Assembly (NCBI RefSeq): GCF_013009345.1
Contig: NZ_JABELE010000003.1
Span: 1-64,000 of the forward strand
Direction of reading: 5' to 3'
From: Acinetobacter geminorum
GTDB lineage: Bacteria; Pseudomonadota; Gammaproteobacteria; Pseudomonadales; Moraxellaceae
Length of the DNA stretch: 64,000 bases
The translations under genes were made by a program, and so were the position numbers. The notes under the pieces were generated by a model, which ran no database searches, was not told where the DNA came from, and saw only the letters and a list, made by a program, of their open reading frames with translations. Each line of letters starts with the position of its first letter. The stretch's first letter is position 1. Below, piece after piece: positions 27,463 through 36,296 of this stretch.

Positions 27463-28365
27463 ATGAAATCAACAATTGAAGAACTTGTTGCCTTTATCAC
27501 AATTATTGATACAGGCTCATTTGTAGCCGCAGCAGAGCATTTAAAACAAACACCTTCAGGAGTAAGCCGCTCTTTAACACGCTTAGAGACTAAGTTAGAT
27601 GTGACCTTGTTAGAGCGAACGACACGTAAGTTGAAATTGACTCAAGAAGGGCAACAGTTTCTGGTAAAGGCTCGTAAAATCTTAAATGAGCTTAATGCAG
27701 CTGAAGAAGAACTACAAAAATCTGATCAGGGTACCGCAGGACTCATTCGAATTGATTCGGCTACTCCGTTTGTTTTACACGTGATTGCACCATTAATGCA
27801 TAAGTTTCGTGAGTGCTATCCAGATATCGAAATTGAGTTAAATAGCAATGATCAGGTGATTGACTTGCTGCAACATAAAACTGATGTGGCATTTCGGTTT
27901 GGGGAGCTCAATGATTCGAGCCTACATGCCAAACTGGTGTGTAAAAGTCGCTTATTTATCGTTGCAAGCCCTGAGTATTTAGCAATTAAGGGTACACCGA
28001 CACAACCTGAACAGCTTGAACAACATGATTTGATTGGTTTTACCAGACCTACATATATCAATAGTTGGCCGATTAAAGTTGGTGATGAATATTTTTTTGC
28101 GCAATCAAAAATTAAAGCATCGAGTGGGGAAACGGTACGTCAGCTGACGATTAGAGGACATGGTATTGCACGACTATCTGAATTTGAAATTTGGAAAGAC
28201 ATTGAAGAAGGGCGATTGATAGCCTTATTTGAAGACCAAATTGAACATCAATATCAAAGCATCCATGCTGTGTATTATCAACAAGAGCATCTACCAAAAA
28301 GAATTCGTTTATTTATTGAGTTTTTGGCAGAACAGTTAAAAGACGGTTTTAAAAACGCTCTCTAA
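27463..28365 (+). CDS. LysR-family regulator divergent from dkgB
   Basis: Protein of 300 residues: N-terminal helix-turn-helix (FITIIDTGSFVAAAEHLKQTPSGVSRSLTRLE) and an effector-binding domain of the type that ends in a RLIALFEDQ-like segment. It is divergent from dkgB-MFS with a 120-bp gap, the usual LysR layout, so it very likely controls that pair. Its 3' end overlaps the convergent lipoprotein gene by 17 bp. Confidence 0.9.
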   Translation: MKSTIEELVAFITIIDTGSFVAAAEHLKQTPSGVSRSLTRLETKLDVTLLERTTRKLKLTQEGQQFLVKARKILNELNAAEEELQKSDQGTAGLIRIDSATPFVLHVIAPLMHKFRECYPDIEIELNSNDQVIDLLQHKTDVAFRFGELNDSSLHAKLVCKSRLFIVASPEYLAIKGTPTQPEQLEQHDLIGFTRPTYINSWPIKVGDEYFFAQSKIKASSGETVRQLTIRGHGIARLSEFEIWKDIEEGRLIALFEDQIEHQYQSIHAVYYQQEHLPKRIRLFIEFLAEQLKDGFKNAL

Positions 28366-28723
28366 AAGTAGTGTAACTGTCAGTTGGGAAATGAACTTCT
28401 AAAAGTGGAGTCGTTTGTCCTTCTGATGAATGTTGAGACAGAAAATAGCTTTTTTGATGTTCTCGGCAGCTAAAATATAAAGTCGAATAAACCGAGTTCA
28501 CCATTACAACTTCATTTGAGCTATTCCGTTTATATTGATAATGAGAAATCGTACTGGTCTTGTCATCAGTGCGTTGCTCCATTTTATAGTCTTGTTGATT
28601 TGTCATTTTTAAATAACCTTCTATGAGGCTTTGGCAAACAGTATGTTTGTACTGCTCATGTTTTGGTTGTGGTTGGCAACCAGCTAAAACAATAGTAAAT
28701 AACAATATAGCTTTTAATTTCAT
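28349..28723 (-). CDS. Small lipoprotein of unknown function
   Basis: Protein of 124 residues with a lipoprotein signal (MKLKAILLFTIVLAGC, lipobox VLAGC, Cys16). The mature part is polar, with KHEQYKHTVCQSLIEGYLKMTNQ and a second cysteine pair possible. No family recognised. The Met at 28723 is chosen because it starts the signal peptide; the frame is open to 28753. Its 3' end overlaps the convergent LysR gene. Confidence 0.65.
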   Translation of the reverse strand: MKLKAILLFTIVLAGCQPQPKHEQYKHTVCQSLIEGYLKMTNQQDYKMEQRTDDKTSTISHYQYKRNSSNEVVMVNSVYSTLYFSCREHQKSYFLSQHSSEGQTTPLLEVHFPTDSYTTFRERF

Positions 28724-28762
28724 GATTTTGCTACTTTCTGAGTTGATTTCCATAGCCTAAAG

Positions 28763-30238
28763 GTGTTCTATAAACCAGTACAGATACAGAAATTTTTAAA
28801 AAAGCAGCACAGAATGACTTTTCAATATCAGGTTCTTGCCAATCAATTAGCACATCGTATTTATCAAGATGAACTTAAACCTCATCAAAAGCTCATTTCC
28901 TTACGAGATTTTGCCCGTCAACAAGGTATTAGTTTAAGTACAGCAAAAAGTTGCTATGAATTACTTGAGGCGAGGGGACTCATTTATGTAAAGCCGAAGT
29001 CAGGTTATTTTGTAGTTGCTCGTACCCCATCCAGCCCTATTCCGGATAGTCCGGATTTCTTATCTTTGCCTCGACATGTCTCAAATCTGGAGTTGCATAA
29101 CCAAATTCAGGAAGCTGCCTTACAAAGTCATCTTGTACCTTTGGGATCGATTCAGTTAACGCCGCACTTTATTCCTGTAGAAGGTTTACGTCGTTCTATT
29201 CAACGTGCTTTAAAAAATTGTCAGCCTCAAGATTTTCTTTATTGTAATAAACAAGGTCATGAACAATTAAGAAAAGCACTATCCGATCATTGGCGTGAAG
29301 ATGGCATTTATATCGCTCCGGAAGATATTTTTATTACCAATGGCTGTATGCCTGCTTTGTCTTTGGTGATTCAGAAGCTCACTGAAGTGGGCGATAGTAT
29401 TCTTATTCCTACACCCACCTATAATGGTCATTTACAGTTATTAGCAAGTTTAAAACGACAGATTGTTGAGATTCCGGCAGATCATCGTGGAATTGATCTT
29501 GAGCGCTTAGAGTCTTTAATGCAGCAAGGTTTGGCGAAGGTTTGCTTAATGACAGCGAACTACCAAAACCCTTTAGGATATTGCTTTAGCAACACAGAGA
29601 AGCAGAAGATTGCTGAATTAGCTGCAAAGTATCAGTGTTTTATTATTGAAGACGATATTTTCGGTGAATGTGGCTACAGTAGCGAGCGACCATTACCCAT
29701 TCGATATTGGGATCGCGAAGGTTATGTGGTTTGGTGTGGTTCAGTGTCGAAGTCTTTGTCGAGTGCGTATCGAGTAGGATGGTTTTGTTTAACGACAAAG
29801 TTAGAGCATTTAAAACTTGAACTGTTGGTAAGTAATATCGGGGTGAATACGCCCTTGCAGTTAGGTCTAGCTGATTTTATTTATAGTCGGGGTTATCGAG
29901 AGCATTTAGAGCAGCTACGACCAAATTTAATGCGGCAAGTGGAAGAATACCGTAGCTGTATTTTAAGAGCCTTTGAAGGTATACCAATTGCATTGAGCCA
30001 GCCCGAAGGCGGATATGCTTTATGGATGCAGTTACCTAAGAGTGTAGATAGTTTGGCGCTCTATTACACTGCAAAATCTCACGGAATTACCGTAGTTCCC
30101 GGGCATGTTTTTGGTGAGGATGAACGCTATCGGCATTTTATTCGTTTAAATGCAGGTCACGAGTTAACAGCAGATGTCCGCCAAGCAATTAAAGACTTAG
30201 CGGACTGGTCACGGCAACAGATTAAAACAGCGAGTTAG
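28763..30238 (+). CDS. MocR-type PLP-dependent regulator
   Basis: Protein of 491 residues joining an N-terminal GntR winged helix (about 18-85, LRDFARQQGISLSTAKSCYELLEARGLIYVKPKSGYFV) to a fold-type I aminotransferase-like domain. The PLP-binding lysine lies in GSVSKSLSSAYRVGW. MocR proteins use the aminotransferase fold to sense amino-acid-derived ligands rather than to catalyse. An AAAGGTG site supports the ATG at 28763; Met18 is a possible later start. The regulated gene is not evident; the downstream ahr gene is convergent. Confidence 0.87.
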   Translation: MFYKPVQIQKFLKKQHRMTFQYQVLANQLAHRIYQDELKPHQKLISLRDFARQQGISLSTAKSCYELLEARGLIYVKPKSGYFVVARTPSSPIPDSPDFLSLPRHVSNLELHNQIQEAALQSHLVPLGSIQLTPHFIPVEGLRRSIQRALKNCQPQDFLYCNKQGHEQLRKALSDHWREDGIYIAPEDIFITNGCMPALSLVIQKLTEVGDSILIPTPTYNGHLQLLASLKRQIVEIPADHRGIDLERLESLMQQGLAKVCLMTANYQNPLGYCFSNTEKQKIAELAAKYQCFIIEDDIFGECGYSSERPLPIRYWDREGYVVWCGSVSKSLSSAYRVGWFCLTTKLEHLKLELLVSNIGVNTPLQLGLADFIYSRGYREHLEQLRPNLMRQVEEYRSCILRAFEGIPIALSQPEGGYALWMQLPKSVDSLALYYTAKSHGITVVPGHVFGEDERYRHFIRLNAGHELTADVRQAIKDLADWSRQQIKTAS

Positions 30239-30240
30239 TC

Positions 30241-31269
30241 TTATTCTGCAAAGTCTGCTTTAAGCACAATGCGGTAGCGTGCCTGCCCTGAGTGTAGACG
30301 CTCAATTGCTTCATTGAGCTGTGACATTGGAAATAACTCAATTTGAGGCGCAATTTTTTTGCGTGCAGCAAACTTTAAAAGCTGACGTAGTGCAGCAGGT
30401 GAGCCCGTAGGTGAACCAGTCACTGACTTGGCACCACCAATAAGAGAGCCAACTGAAACAGGAACAGGCTCAAGTGTAAGGCCTAAGAAATGTAAGGTTC
30501 CGTTTGGTGCCAGTGTTGCAATAAAAGCAGACCAATTTAGAGTCACATTCACGGTACTCAGCAATAAATCGAATTTACCTTTTTGAGCTTTTACTGCCGC
30601 TGTATCGCGACTATTTACCACATGGTCGGCTCCCATTGCTTTGAGTTCTTCCGTTTTATCTGGGTTAGAACTAAAAGCAGTGATTTCACAGCCCCATGCT
30701 TTAAGTAGCTTAATGGCTATATGGCCTAAACCACCAATGCCAATTACACCAACATGATGCGTTGCCTGAATTTTGTGTTTGAGTAGCGGGTCAAAAACGG
30801 TAATTCCGCCACAAAGTAAAGGACCTGCACTTTCAGCGTCTAAATCTTCAGGGAGGGGAATAGCCCACTGCCAACCTGCGCGAACCTTATCGGCAAAGCC
30901 ACCCGCATGTCCTACGATTGTTGCAACATTTCCACCTGTACACAGTACTTGCTGACCACCAATACATTCATCACAGGCTTGGCAACTTTCAGCTGTCCAA
31001 CCAATACCGACACGCTGTCCAATTTGTAGACCTTTGGCTTCTGAGCCCAAAGCAACAATTCGTCCAATAATTTCATGACCTGCAACCACAGGGTACACGG
31101 TTGAACGCCATTCATTGTTTAAAACAGAAATATCAGAATGACATAAACCACAATATTCAACTTTTACCTCAACCTGATGCGGTTGTAATTCACCTGCGTC
31201 AAATTGATAGGGAACTAGTTTTTCACCTGCCTGCATTGCAGCATAAGCTTGAATCGTATTATTGCTCAT
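30241..31269 (-). CDS. ahr: Zinc-dependent NADPH aldehyde reductase (Ahr/YjgB-like)
   Basis: Protein of 342 residues, medium-chain dehydrogenase family, close in sequence to E. coli Ahr (YjgB). Catalytic zinc ligand Cys40 lies in YCGLCHSD and His65 in AGHE. Structural zinc uses Cys96, Cys99, Cys102 and Cys110. The NADPH fold has GVIGIGGLGHIAIK. It reduces a broad range of aldehydes to alcohols in the cytosol. It ends 2 bp from the convergent MocR gene, with no room for a terminator between them. Confidence 0.88.
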   Translation of the reverse strand: MSNNTIQAYAAMQAGEKLVPYQFDAGELQPHQVEVKVEYCGLCHSDISVLNNEWRSTVYPVVAGHEIIGRIVALGSEAKGLQIGQRVGIGWTAESCQACDECIGGQQVLCTGGNVATIVGHAGGFADKVRAGWQWAIPLPEDLDAESAGPLLCGGITVFDPLLKHKIQATHHVGVIGIGGLGHIAIKLLKAWGCEITAFSSNPDKTEELKAMGADHVVNSRDTAAVKAQKGKFDLLLSTVNVTLNWSAFIATLAPNGTLHFLGLTLEPVPVSVGSLIGGAKSVTGSPTGSPAALRQLLKFAARKKIAPQIELFPMSQLNEAIERLHSGQARYRIVLKADFAE

Positions 31270-31307
31270 CGGAAACTCCTTAAGCGGCTTTGAACCGTTC
31301 TGGTGGG

Positions 31308-31868
31308 TTATGAAGCTTTAAATTGACAATCGTTTTCATGATCATCGACCATGCCTACTGCCTGCATAAAAGCATAGCAGGTGGTTGGGCCAACAAATTT
31401 GAAACCATTCTTTTTAAGAGTTTTGGAAAGTTTTACGCTCAGTTCGGTTTGAGCAGGGGCCTTACGATAATCTACAACATCATTGTTTTGTGGCGCTGCA
31501 TCTACAAACTGCCAAAGCCATGTAGGAACATCACCGACTTGTGCTTTGAGCGCTTGCCAAGCAATAGCATTATCACGAATAGCTTTGAGTTTCCCCAAGT
31601 GACGAATTAAGCCTGCATCAGATAATTTTAGTTCTAGAAAATCATCTGTAAATGAAGCAATGTCTGCAATCGGATGATTAAAAAAGTGTTGACGGTAGCT
31701 TTCTCTTTTTTTTAGTACGGTAATCCATGAGAGGCCGGCTTGCTGACCTTCGAGACAAAGCATTTCAAATAATCGTGCCTCATCGTGTTCGGGTTTACCC
31801 CATTCCTCATCATGGTAGGCAATATAGAGTGGATCGTCGGAACACCATCCGCAACGTTGAGTTTTCAT
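31308..31868 (-). CDS. tag: DNA-3-methyladenine glycosylase I
   Basis: Protein of 186 residues that removes 3-methyladenine from alkylated DNA. The zinc-snap ligands of the Tag family are all present: Cys6 (RCGWC), His19 (AYHDEEWG), His177 and Cys181 near the C-terminus (DDHENDC). The helical core with LCLEGQQAGLSW is typical. It stands upstream of ahr, with 38 bp between, and may be co-transcribed with it. Confidence 0.95.
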   Translation of the reverse strand: MKTQRCGWCSDDPLYIAYHDEEWGKPEHDEARLFEMLCLEGQQAGLSWITVLKKRESYRQHFFNHPIADIASFTDDFLELKLSDAGLIRHLGKLKAIRDNAIAWQALKAQVGDVPTWLWQFVDAAPQNNDVVDYRKAPAQTELSVKLSKTLKKNGFKFVGPTTCYAFMQAVGMVDDHENDCQFKAS

Positions 31869-31898
31869 GATAATGCTCCTTATATTTATCTTAGAATT

Positions 31899-32144
31899 TT
31901 AAAGCTTAAATAACACCCATTCATTTGGGCGAGTATCCCAATAATACAGTTCTGCTTGTGTTAAGTCTTCAAACTTCAGCCAAAAGTCTTTGCCGACTTT
32001 GTCTGAAAAACCAGTACTGATCAGTAGGGCATCATCGCTGATTTCCATGATCCAGCCTTGATAGCTATTGCCATTTAGAATGATCTTTTGCTGGTTACCA
32101 GACTCGGCAAACTCTACTAAGCGATTGATCAGCGCTTCCGACAT
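31899..32144 (-). CDS. Small conserved-type protein, possible Sm-like fold
   Basis: Protein of 81 residues: a short N-terminal helix (LINRLVEFAES) then a run that looks like small beta strands, QKIILNGNSYQGWIMEISDDALLIST. The helix plus bent-strand pattern with a central glycine recalls Sm/Hfq-like folds, but this is inference from pattern only. It starts 9 bp from the M23 lipoprotein stop and lies in a run of minus-strand genes (mutY, M23, this, tag), so it may be co-transcribed. Function not known. Confidence 0.7.
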   Translation of the reverse strand: MSEALINRLVEFAESGNQQKIILNGNSYQGWIMEISDDALLISTGFSDKVGKDFWLKFEDLTQAELYYWDTRPNEWVLFKL

Positions 32145-32153
32145 AAAATGTTC

Positions 32154-32690
32154 CTAGCGTAAATATGAATAAGGATTAACAGCACCACGACCTTTACCAT
32201 CTAGATAAAGACCATAATGAAGATGAGGTGAAGTATAACGTGCATTGCCCGTATTGCCGACATAACCAATGAGGTCGCCCTTTTTGACATAGTCACCCAC
32301 ATTTAAGCCACGTTTGTGACCATCAAGATGGGCATAATAATGCCAAGTTCCTGCTGGGCCTAAAATCCAGATCACTTTGCCACCCAAATTGTTATTATGA
32401 AGATCTGCAACGAGTCCTTCTGTTGCACTGTACACTTTTGTTCCACGTGGAGCCAAAATATCAATTCCTTCGTGACTACGGCCCTGACTCCGAGCAGCTC
32501 CCCATGTGTCTTTTAATTCATCGCGGTCAATACCTTTTACAGGTACAGGCAGTCGATTTGGAAGCTGCATACTTTTAAGTTTGAAGACCTGCGCAGGTGG
32601 AAGTGGGGCAGGTTTTTTAGGTGCACTAGCACAGGCAGCCAAAAGAATAATCAGAAAACCAAGTGAGAAATGAGAAACAAAACGTCGCAC
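32154..32690 (-). CDS. M23-family metallopeptidase lipoprotein
   Basis: Protein of 178 residues anchored as a lipoprotein (lipobox LLAAC, Cys20). A proline-rich linker leads to a LytM/M23 domain with zinc ligands His73 and Asp77 (SHEGIDI) and His158, plus the second histidine His156 (SPHLHYGLY). All catalytic residues are there, so it is probably an active peptidoglycan endopeptidase rather than an activator such as EnvC. The domain fills the protein with no LysM repeat. Confidence 0.9.
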   Translation of the reverse strand: MRRFVSHFSLGFLIILLAACASAPKKPAPLPPAQVFKLKSMQLPNRLPVPVKGIDRDELKDTWGAARSQGRSHEGIDILAPRGTKVYSATEGLVADLHNNNLGGKVIWILGPAGTWHYYAHLDGHKRGLNVGDYVKKGDLIGYVGNTGNARYTSPHLHYGLYLDGKGRGAVNPYSYLR

Positions 32691-32737
32691 AAAATACTCC
32701 CTGTCACAGCCATATCAAAATTATTTTACTCACTATG

Positions 32738-33772
32738 TCATGGACGGCTTGTCGAGATCAATTTTTTCATCGCGGTTGGAACACCTTTGGCAATAGCTTG
32801 TTCTGGACTCAACCATTGGCCTTCAAGTTCAATAGCCAGATGTTCTTTTTGATCAGGTTCCACGTGGAACACATGAGCATTAAGTAACCATGTGAAATGA
32901 GTGAAGCTATGGCTGATCTGAAAAATTTGTGCTTGAGGCTGTAGTTTAAATTGTTGGCTTAAGCTCAGTCGTTCATGTTCATTTTCTAAAATAGGTAAAC
33001 AGAATAAACCGCCCCATAGACCATGAGCTTGGCGCTGTTGCCAGAACCATTCACCTTCGCACTGAATAATAAGAACATCTGCTGTTTTAACAGGCGGTGT
33101 TTTTTTCGGTTTTTTAAAAGGTAATTCTTGTTCTAACCCTTGCTGATAAGCCTGACAATGAGCTTGCATTGGACAATATAAACAAAGCGGTTTTTTAGGC
33201 GTACAAATGGTTGCGCCGAGATCCATAATCGCTTGAGTGTAGTCATGATTACGATGTGTCGGGCAAAGCTCTTCAGCCAGTTTCCACATTTCACGTTCGT
33301 GCTGTGGTTTACTTAAATCATCTTCAATTGCAAAGAAACGGGATAAGACGCGTTTCACGTTGCCATCCATGATGACGCCATACTGGCGTAAACCTAAAGA
33401 CATGAGCGCGCCTGCGGTAGAGCGACCAATGCCGGGTAACGCAATCCATTCTTCTAGCGTTTCAGGAAATTTACCTTGCTGAGTGACAAGACCGGCCGCT
33501 TTATGCAAATTGCGTGCACGAGCGTAATAACCTAGGCCAGCCCAATAAGGTGCTACTTCATCCCAAGTTGCATGACCTAAAGCTTCTACCGTCGGAAAGC
33601 GCTCCATAAAGCGATCAAAATATTGCAAGACCGTTTTCACCTGAGTTTGCTGTAGCATAATTTCAGAAACCCAAACTTTGTACGGATCATCGGCAACTTG
33701 CCAAGGCAAATCGTGCCGACCATGTTGGTCGAACCAGTTTAAGAGGGCATCAGAAAAAGAAAATTCAGGCAT
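32738..33772 (-). CDS. mutY: A/G-specific adenine DNA glycosylase
   Basis: Protein of 344 residues that removes adenine opposite 8-oxoguanine, limiting G:C to T:A mutations. The HhH-GPD core has VSEIMLQQTQV (catalytic Glu), LPGIGRSTAGAL and MDGNVKRV (catalytic Asp in the family region). The 4Fe-4S cluster motif C-x6-C-x2-C-x5-C is exact (CTPKKPLCLYCPMQAHC). A C-terminal NUDIX-like domain (about 225-344) recognises the oxidised base. The length is normal. Confidence 0.96.
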   Translation of the reverse strand: MPEFSFSDALLNWFDQHGRHDLPWQVADDPYKVWVSEIMLQQTQVKTVLQYFDRFMERFPTVEALGHATWDEVAPYWAGLGYYARARNLHKAAGLVTQQGKFPETLEEWIALPGIGRSTAGALMSLGLRQYGVIMDGNVKRVLSRFFAIEDDLSKPQHEREMWKLAEELCPTHRNHDYTQAIMDLGATICTPKKPLCLYCPMQAHCQAYQQGLEQELPFKKPKKTPPVKTADVLIIQCEGEWFWQQRQAHGLWGGLFCLPILENEHERLSLSQQFKLQPQAQIFQISHSFTHFTWLLNAHVFHVEPDQKEHLAIELEGQWLSPEQAIAKGVPTAMKKLISTSRP

Positions 33773-33862
33773 GAACAGCTATAGAAGAAAAGTAAGGGCT
33801 AAATTATAGCTGAAATTTAGATGAAATTTTGTTTAAAGCAGGCAAACAAAAAGAGTGTATTA

Positions 33863-33898
33863 AAACAGAGACTACTTCAAAGCGCGTAATCTCTGTTT
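33863..33898 (-). terminator. Possible terminator after the HIT gene
   Basis: AAACAGAGA (33863-33871) pairs with TCTCTGTTT (33890-33898), with an 18-nt loop and a short T-run on the minus strand. The HIT stop lies within an 18-bp palindrome (33908-33925) next to it. Long loop, so only moderate support. Confidence 0.4.
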
Positions 33899-33914
33899 CA
33901 ATCAGATAAAAGGA

Positions 33915-34277
33915 TTAATCCTTTTGTACACCCCAAAGTTGATCAAGTTTCAACGGTTGGTTTTTATAGTAAGGAATGACATGAATGTGGAAATGATCTG
34001 AAGTTTTTCCAAAAACTTCACCATCATTAAAACCAATATGAAAGCCATCTGGTTGATGACGAAGCTGTGTCTCATGACGGGCAATTTCAAGAAGTGTAAG
34101 CAAGCCTTGATGTTCTTTAGACGTAATGTCAAAAAAAGAACTAACATGGCGCAGTGGTGTTACTACACAATGGCCTTTAGATAACGGATTAGAATCAGGC
34201 AAAATTACGGCAAATTCATTCTTATCAATGATGTCATATTCATCAAATTCGCAATACGGACATTTCTTGTCAGTCAT
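33915..34277 (-). CDS. HIT-family nucleotide hydrolase
   Basis: Protein of 120 residues with the histidine-triad motif HFHIHVIPY, where the middle histidine is the nucleophile. Near the N-terminus CPYCEFD supplies a cysteine pair often seen in bacterial HIT proteins. HIT proteins hydrolyse nucleoside phosphoramidates or dinucleoside polyphosphates such as ApppA. The exact substrate is unknown. It is a single gene between mutY and the hydrolase. Confidence 0.9.
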   Translation of the reverse strand: MTDKKCPYCEFDEYDIIDKNEFAVILPDSNPLSKGHCVVTPLRHVSSFFDITSKEHQGLLTLLEIARHETQLRHQPDGFHIGFNDGEVFGKTSDHFHIHVIPYYKNQPLKLDQLWGVQKD

Positions 34278-34419
34278 TGTTGTATCCTCTCATGTTATTC
34301 CATTAAACCCCGAGTGCGGGAAATAAGACTAGGCTTTGCTCTAGCTCAACGGGAGTATAGTTATTGAAGTATGGTTTAAAAAATACAGTAAAAATATTGC
34401 AAAGTCATAAACATTTAAG

Positions 34420-34449
34420 GGAGCAAATGCAAAAAAAACCATTTGCTCC
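34420..34449 (-). terminator. Possible terminator after dienelactone hydrolase
   Basis: GGAGCAAAT (34420-34428) pairs with ATTTGCTCC (34441-34449). The loop holds a run of eight A (T on the minus strand) rather than the run following the stem, so this is atypical. Confidence 0.35.
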
Positions 34450-34462
34450 AAATTTGCTTCTT

Positions 34463-35200
34463 TTATTTTAGAGTACGATCTAATAAAGCGTACATTTTAG
34501 CAAGGCCTTGTTTTTCCGCTTCGCTATTGTAGCCAAGGTCCACACCGTTCGCTTTAGCTCTTTCATCGGCAAGCGGGTTACTAAAGCCATGTTTAGCACC
34601 TTCTAAAACCACTACCTCGTGTTTAACCTCAGCAGCTTGCATCTCTTTTTCAAAATTAGCAACATCTTCTAAGGTGACCATACTGTCTAGTTCACCATGT
34701 AGAACTAAAATTTCACCCTGAATGTTGCCTTTTTGAGCAGGAGCCTTCGGTGCTAATGTAGCATGGAACGTTACAATTGCTTTAAGTGGAGCACCTGAGC
34801 GAGCAAGATCCAACACGACTTTACCACCATAGCAAAAGCCAATCGCAGCCAATTTCTCGTTATTTACTTCTGGTTGGGCAGCAAGGGTTTGCAGTGCTGC
34901 ATTAGCACGATCAGTCACCGTGTCTAAATCTTCAAATGTCTGCATCATCCATTCATAGGCTTGAGCTGCTGTTGTCGTGACTTTTTTATCGCCATACATG
35001 TCAATAGCAAGAGCTGCATACCCGTGTTCAGCAAGCTCACGTGCGCGTTGCTCAGTATATTCATTACGACCCCACCACTCAGGACCAATAATGATACCTG
35101 GTACCGGTTCTCCACTCTCTGGAGCCGCAAAGTAACCAATTAAATGGCTGCCATCTGGTGCAGTATATTGAATTTCACGGGTTTTAATTGCTGTACTCAT
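34463..35200 (-). CDS. Dienelactone hydrolase family protein
   Basis: Alpha/beta hydrolase of 245 residues. The nucleophile is cysteine in GFCYGGK, as in dienelactone hydrolases, with Asp in HGELDSM and His in GAKHGFS completing the triad. No signal peptide, so it is cytosolic. Family members open lactone rings in aromatic degradation, but many act on other esters. No aromatic pathway gene adjoins it, so the substrate is open. Confidence 0.88.
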   Translation of the reverse strand: MSTAIKTREIQYTAPDGSHLIGYFAAPESGEPVPGIIIGPEWWGRNEYTEQRARELAEHGYAALAIDMYGDKKVTTTAAQAYEWMMQTFEDLDTVTDRANAALQTLAAQPEVNNEKLAAIGFCYGGKVVLDLARSGAPLKAIVTFHATLAPKAPAQKGNIQGEILVLHGELDSMVTLEDVANFEKEMQAAEVKHEVVVLEGAKHGFSNPLADERAKANGVDLGYNSEAEKQGLAKMYALLDRTLK

Positions 35201-35325
35201 GACATTAATCCTGAAATTAAACTTGGTTTAAACACGCTTGATTAAAGCATAAAAATTAAGAACTAAAATAAAGAACTATGTAAAAAACTACATCAAAATA
35301 AAAAGATAGATATTTCTACGCAATA

Positions 35326-35354
35326 AAAAAGAAGGAAACCAGTTCCTTCTTTTT
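35326..35354 (-). terminator. Terminator after the DUF1328 gene
   Basis: Stem AAAAAGAAGGAA/TTCCTTCTTTTT (35326-35337 with 35343-35354), 5-nt loop, T-run on the minus strand. Confidence 0.85.
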
Positions 35355-35372
35355 ATATGGTGATGATTAAAT

Positions 35373-35531
35373 TTAAGTCCGGCCTCTGGAAATGAACCCA
35401 ATTACAGCTAGAATTACAGCCACAACTAATAAAATCACGGCAAAGTCTTTAGATAGTCCTGCAACACCACCAAACCCTAATAGACTGGCAATGAGTGCAA
35501 TCACTGCAAAAATTATCGCCCAACGGAACAT
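35373..35531 (-). CDS. DUF1328 (YtjA-like) small membrane protein
   Basis: Protein of 52 residues made of two membrane segments: MFRWAIIFAVIALIASLLGFGG and a second, FAVILLVVAVILAVIGFI, ending in SRGRT. This is the DUF1328/UPF0391 family, found widely as stress-related small membrane proteins of unknown role. The Met at 35531 follows an AAGGAG site and is the family start; the frame is open ten codons further. Confidence 0.9.
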   Translation of the reverse strand: MFRWAIIFAVIALIASLLGFGGVAGLSKDFAVILLVVAVILAVIGFISRGRT

Positions 35532-35724
35532 AATGCTGTTCTCCTTATTTTTCATTGTCATTTAACTATATAGTGTGTTTTTTACCCCGAATGTGTCATT
35601 TATGTGGTTGAAATGTATATTAAACAATCATTTTGTGATGCCAGAAATACAGCTTCTTTTTTAGTACAGGCCACTTCAATGCTATACTGATACATCGTTT
35701 TATCTCATCAGCTGTTAAAAGATT

Positions 35725-36183
35725 ATGTCTACCGAGACCTCCCTCCGACCACTCTTCTGGAAAAATTATCCATTAGAGCAACTGACTCAACTTGAGTGGG
35801 AAGCTTTATGTGATGGGTGTGGTTTATGTTGTCTGGTCAAACTAGAAGATGAAGATACACATGAGGTGGCTTATACAAAAGTGGCTTGTAAGTTACTCGA
35901 TTGTGGTACAGGGCGTTGTACGGACTATCCAAATCGTCAGCAGCAAGTACCTGATTGTTTACAATTAACGGTAGAGTCTCTAAAAACAATTCATTGGCTG
36001 CCCTCAAGCTGTGCTTATAAGCGCTTGAACGAAGGTAAAAATCTACCTTCTTGGCATTATTTAAATACGGGTTCGAGACAAAGCGTGGTTAAGGCGAAAA
36101 AGTCAGTTGCAGGACGTTGTATTTCTGAAGTTGATGTACATGAAGATGATGTTGAAGATTATGTGGTACGTTGGGTACGTTAA
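35725..36183 (+). CDS. ycgN: YcgN-type cysteine-cluster protein
   Basis: Protein of 152 residues of the UPF0260 family. It carries a cysteine cluster: CDGCGLCC, then CKLLDCGTGRC, then a later Cys in VPDC and another in SSC. This pattern suggests binding of metal or an iron-sulfur cluster, though the role in E. coli is not established. The length fits the family. Upstream lies a promoter-like region; downstream the sugar dehydrogenase has its own ribosome site. Confidence 0.9.
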   Translation: MSTETSLRPLFWKNYPLEQLTQLEWEALCDGCGLCCLVKLEDEDTHEVAYTKVACKLLDCGTGRCTDYPNRQQQVPDCLQLTVESLKTIHWLPSSCAYKRLNEGKNLPSWHYLNTGSRQSVVKAKKSVAGRCISEVDVHEDDVEDYVVRWVR

Positions 36184-36296
36184 ATAGATCTTAAAAGGCG
36201 TTGTTTGATTACAGCGTATAATAAAGTAACATTTTTATCGTCATTTTTTTGCTCATCTCCGTTATATAACAATAAAAGCAAAAGGAGATAAAAACG

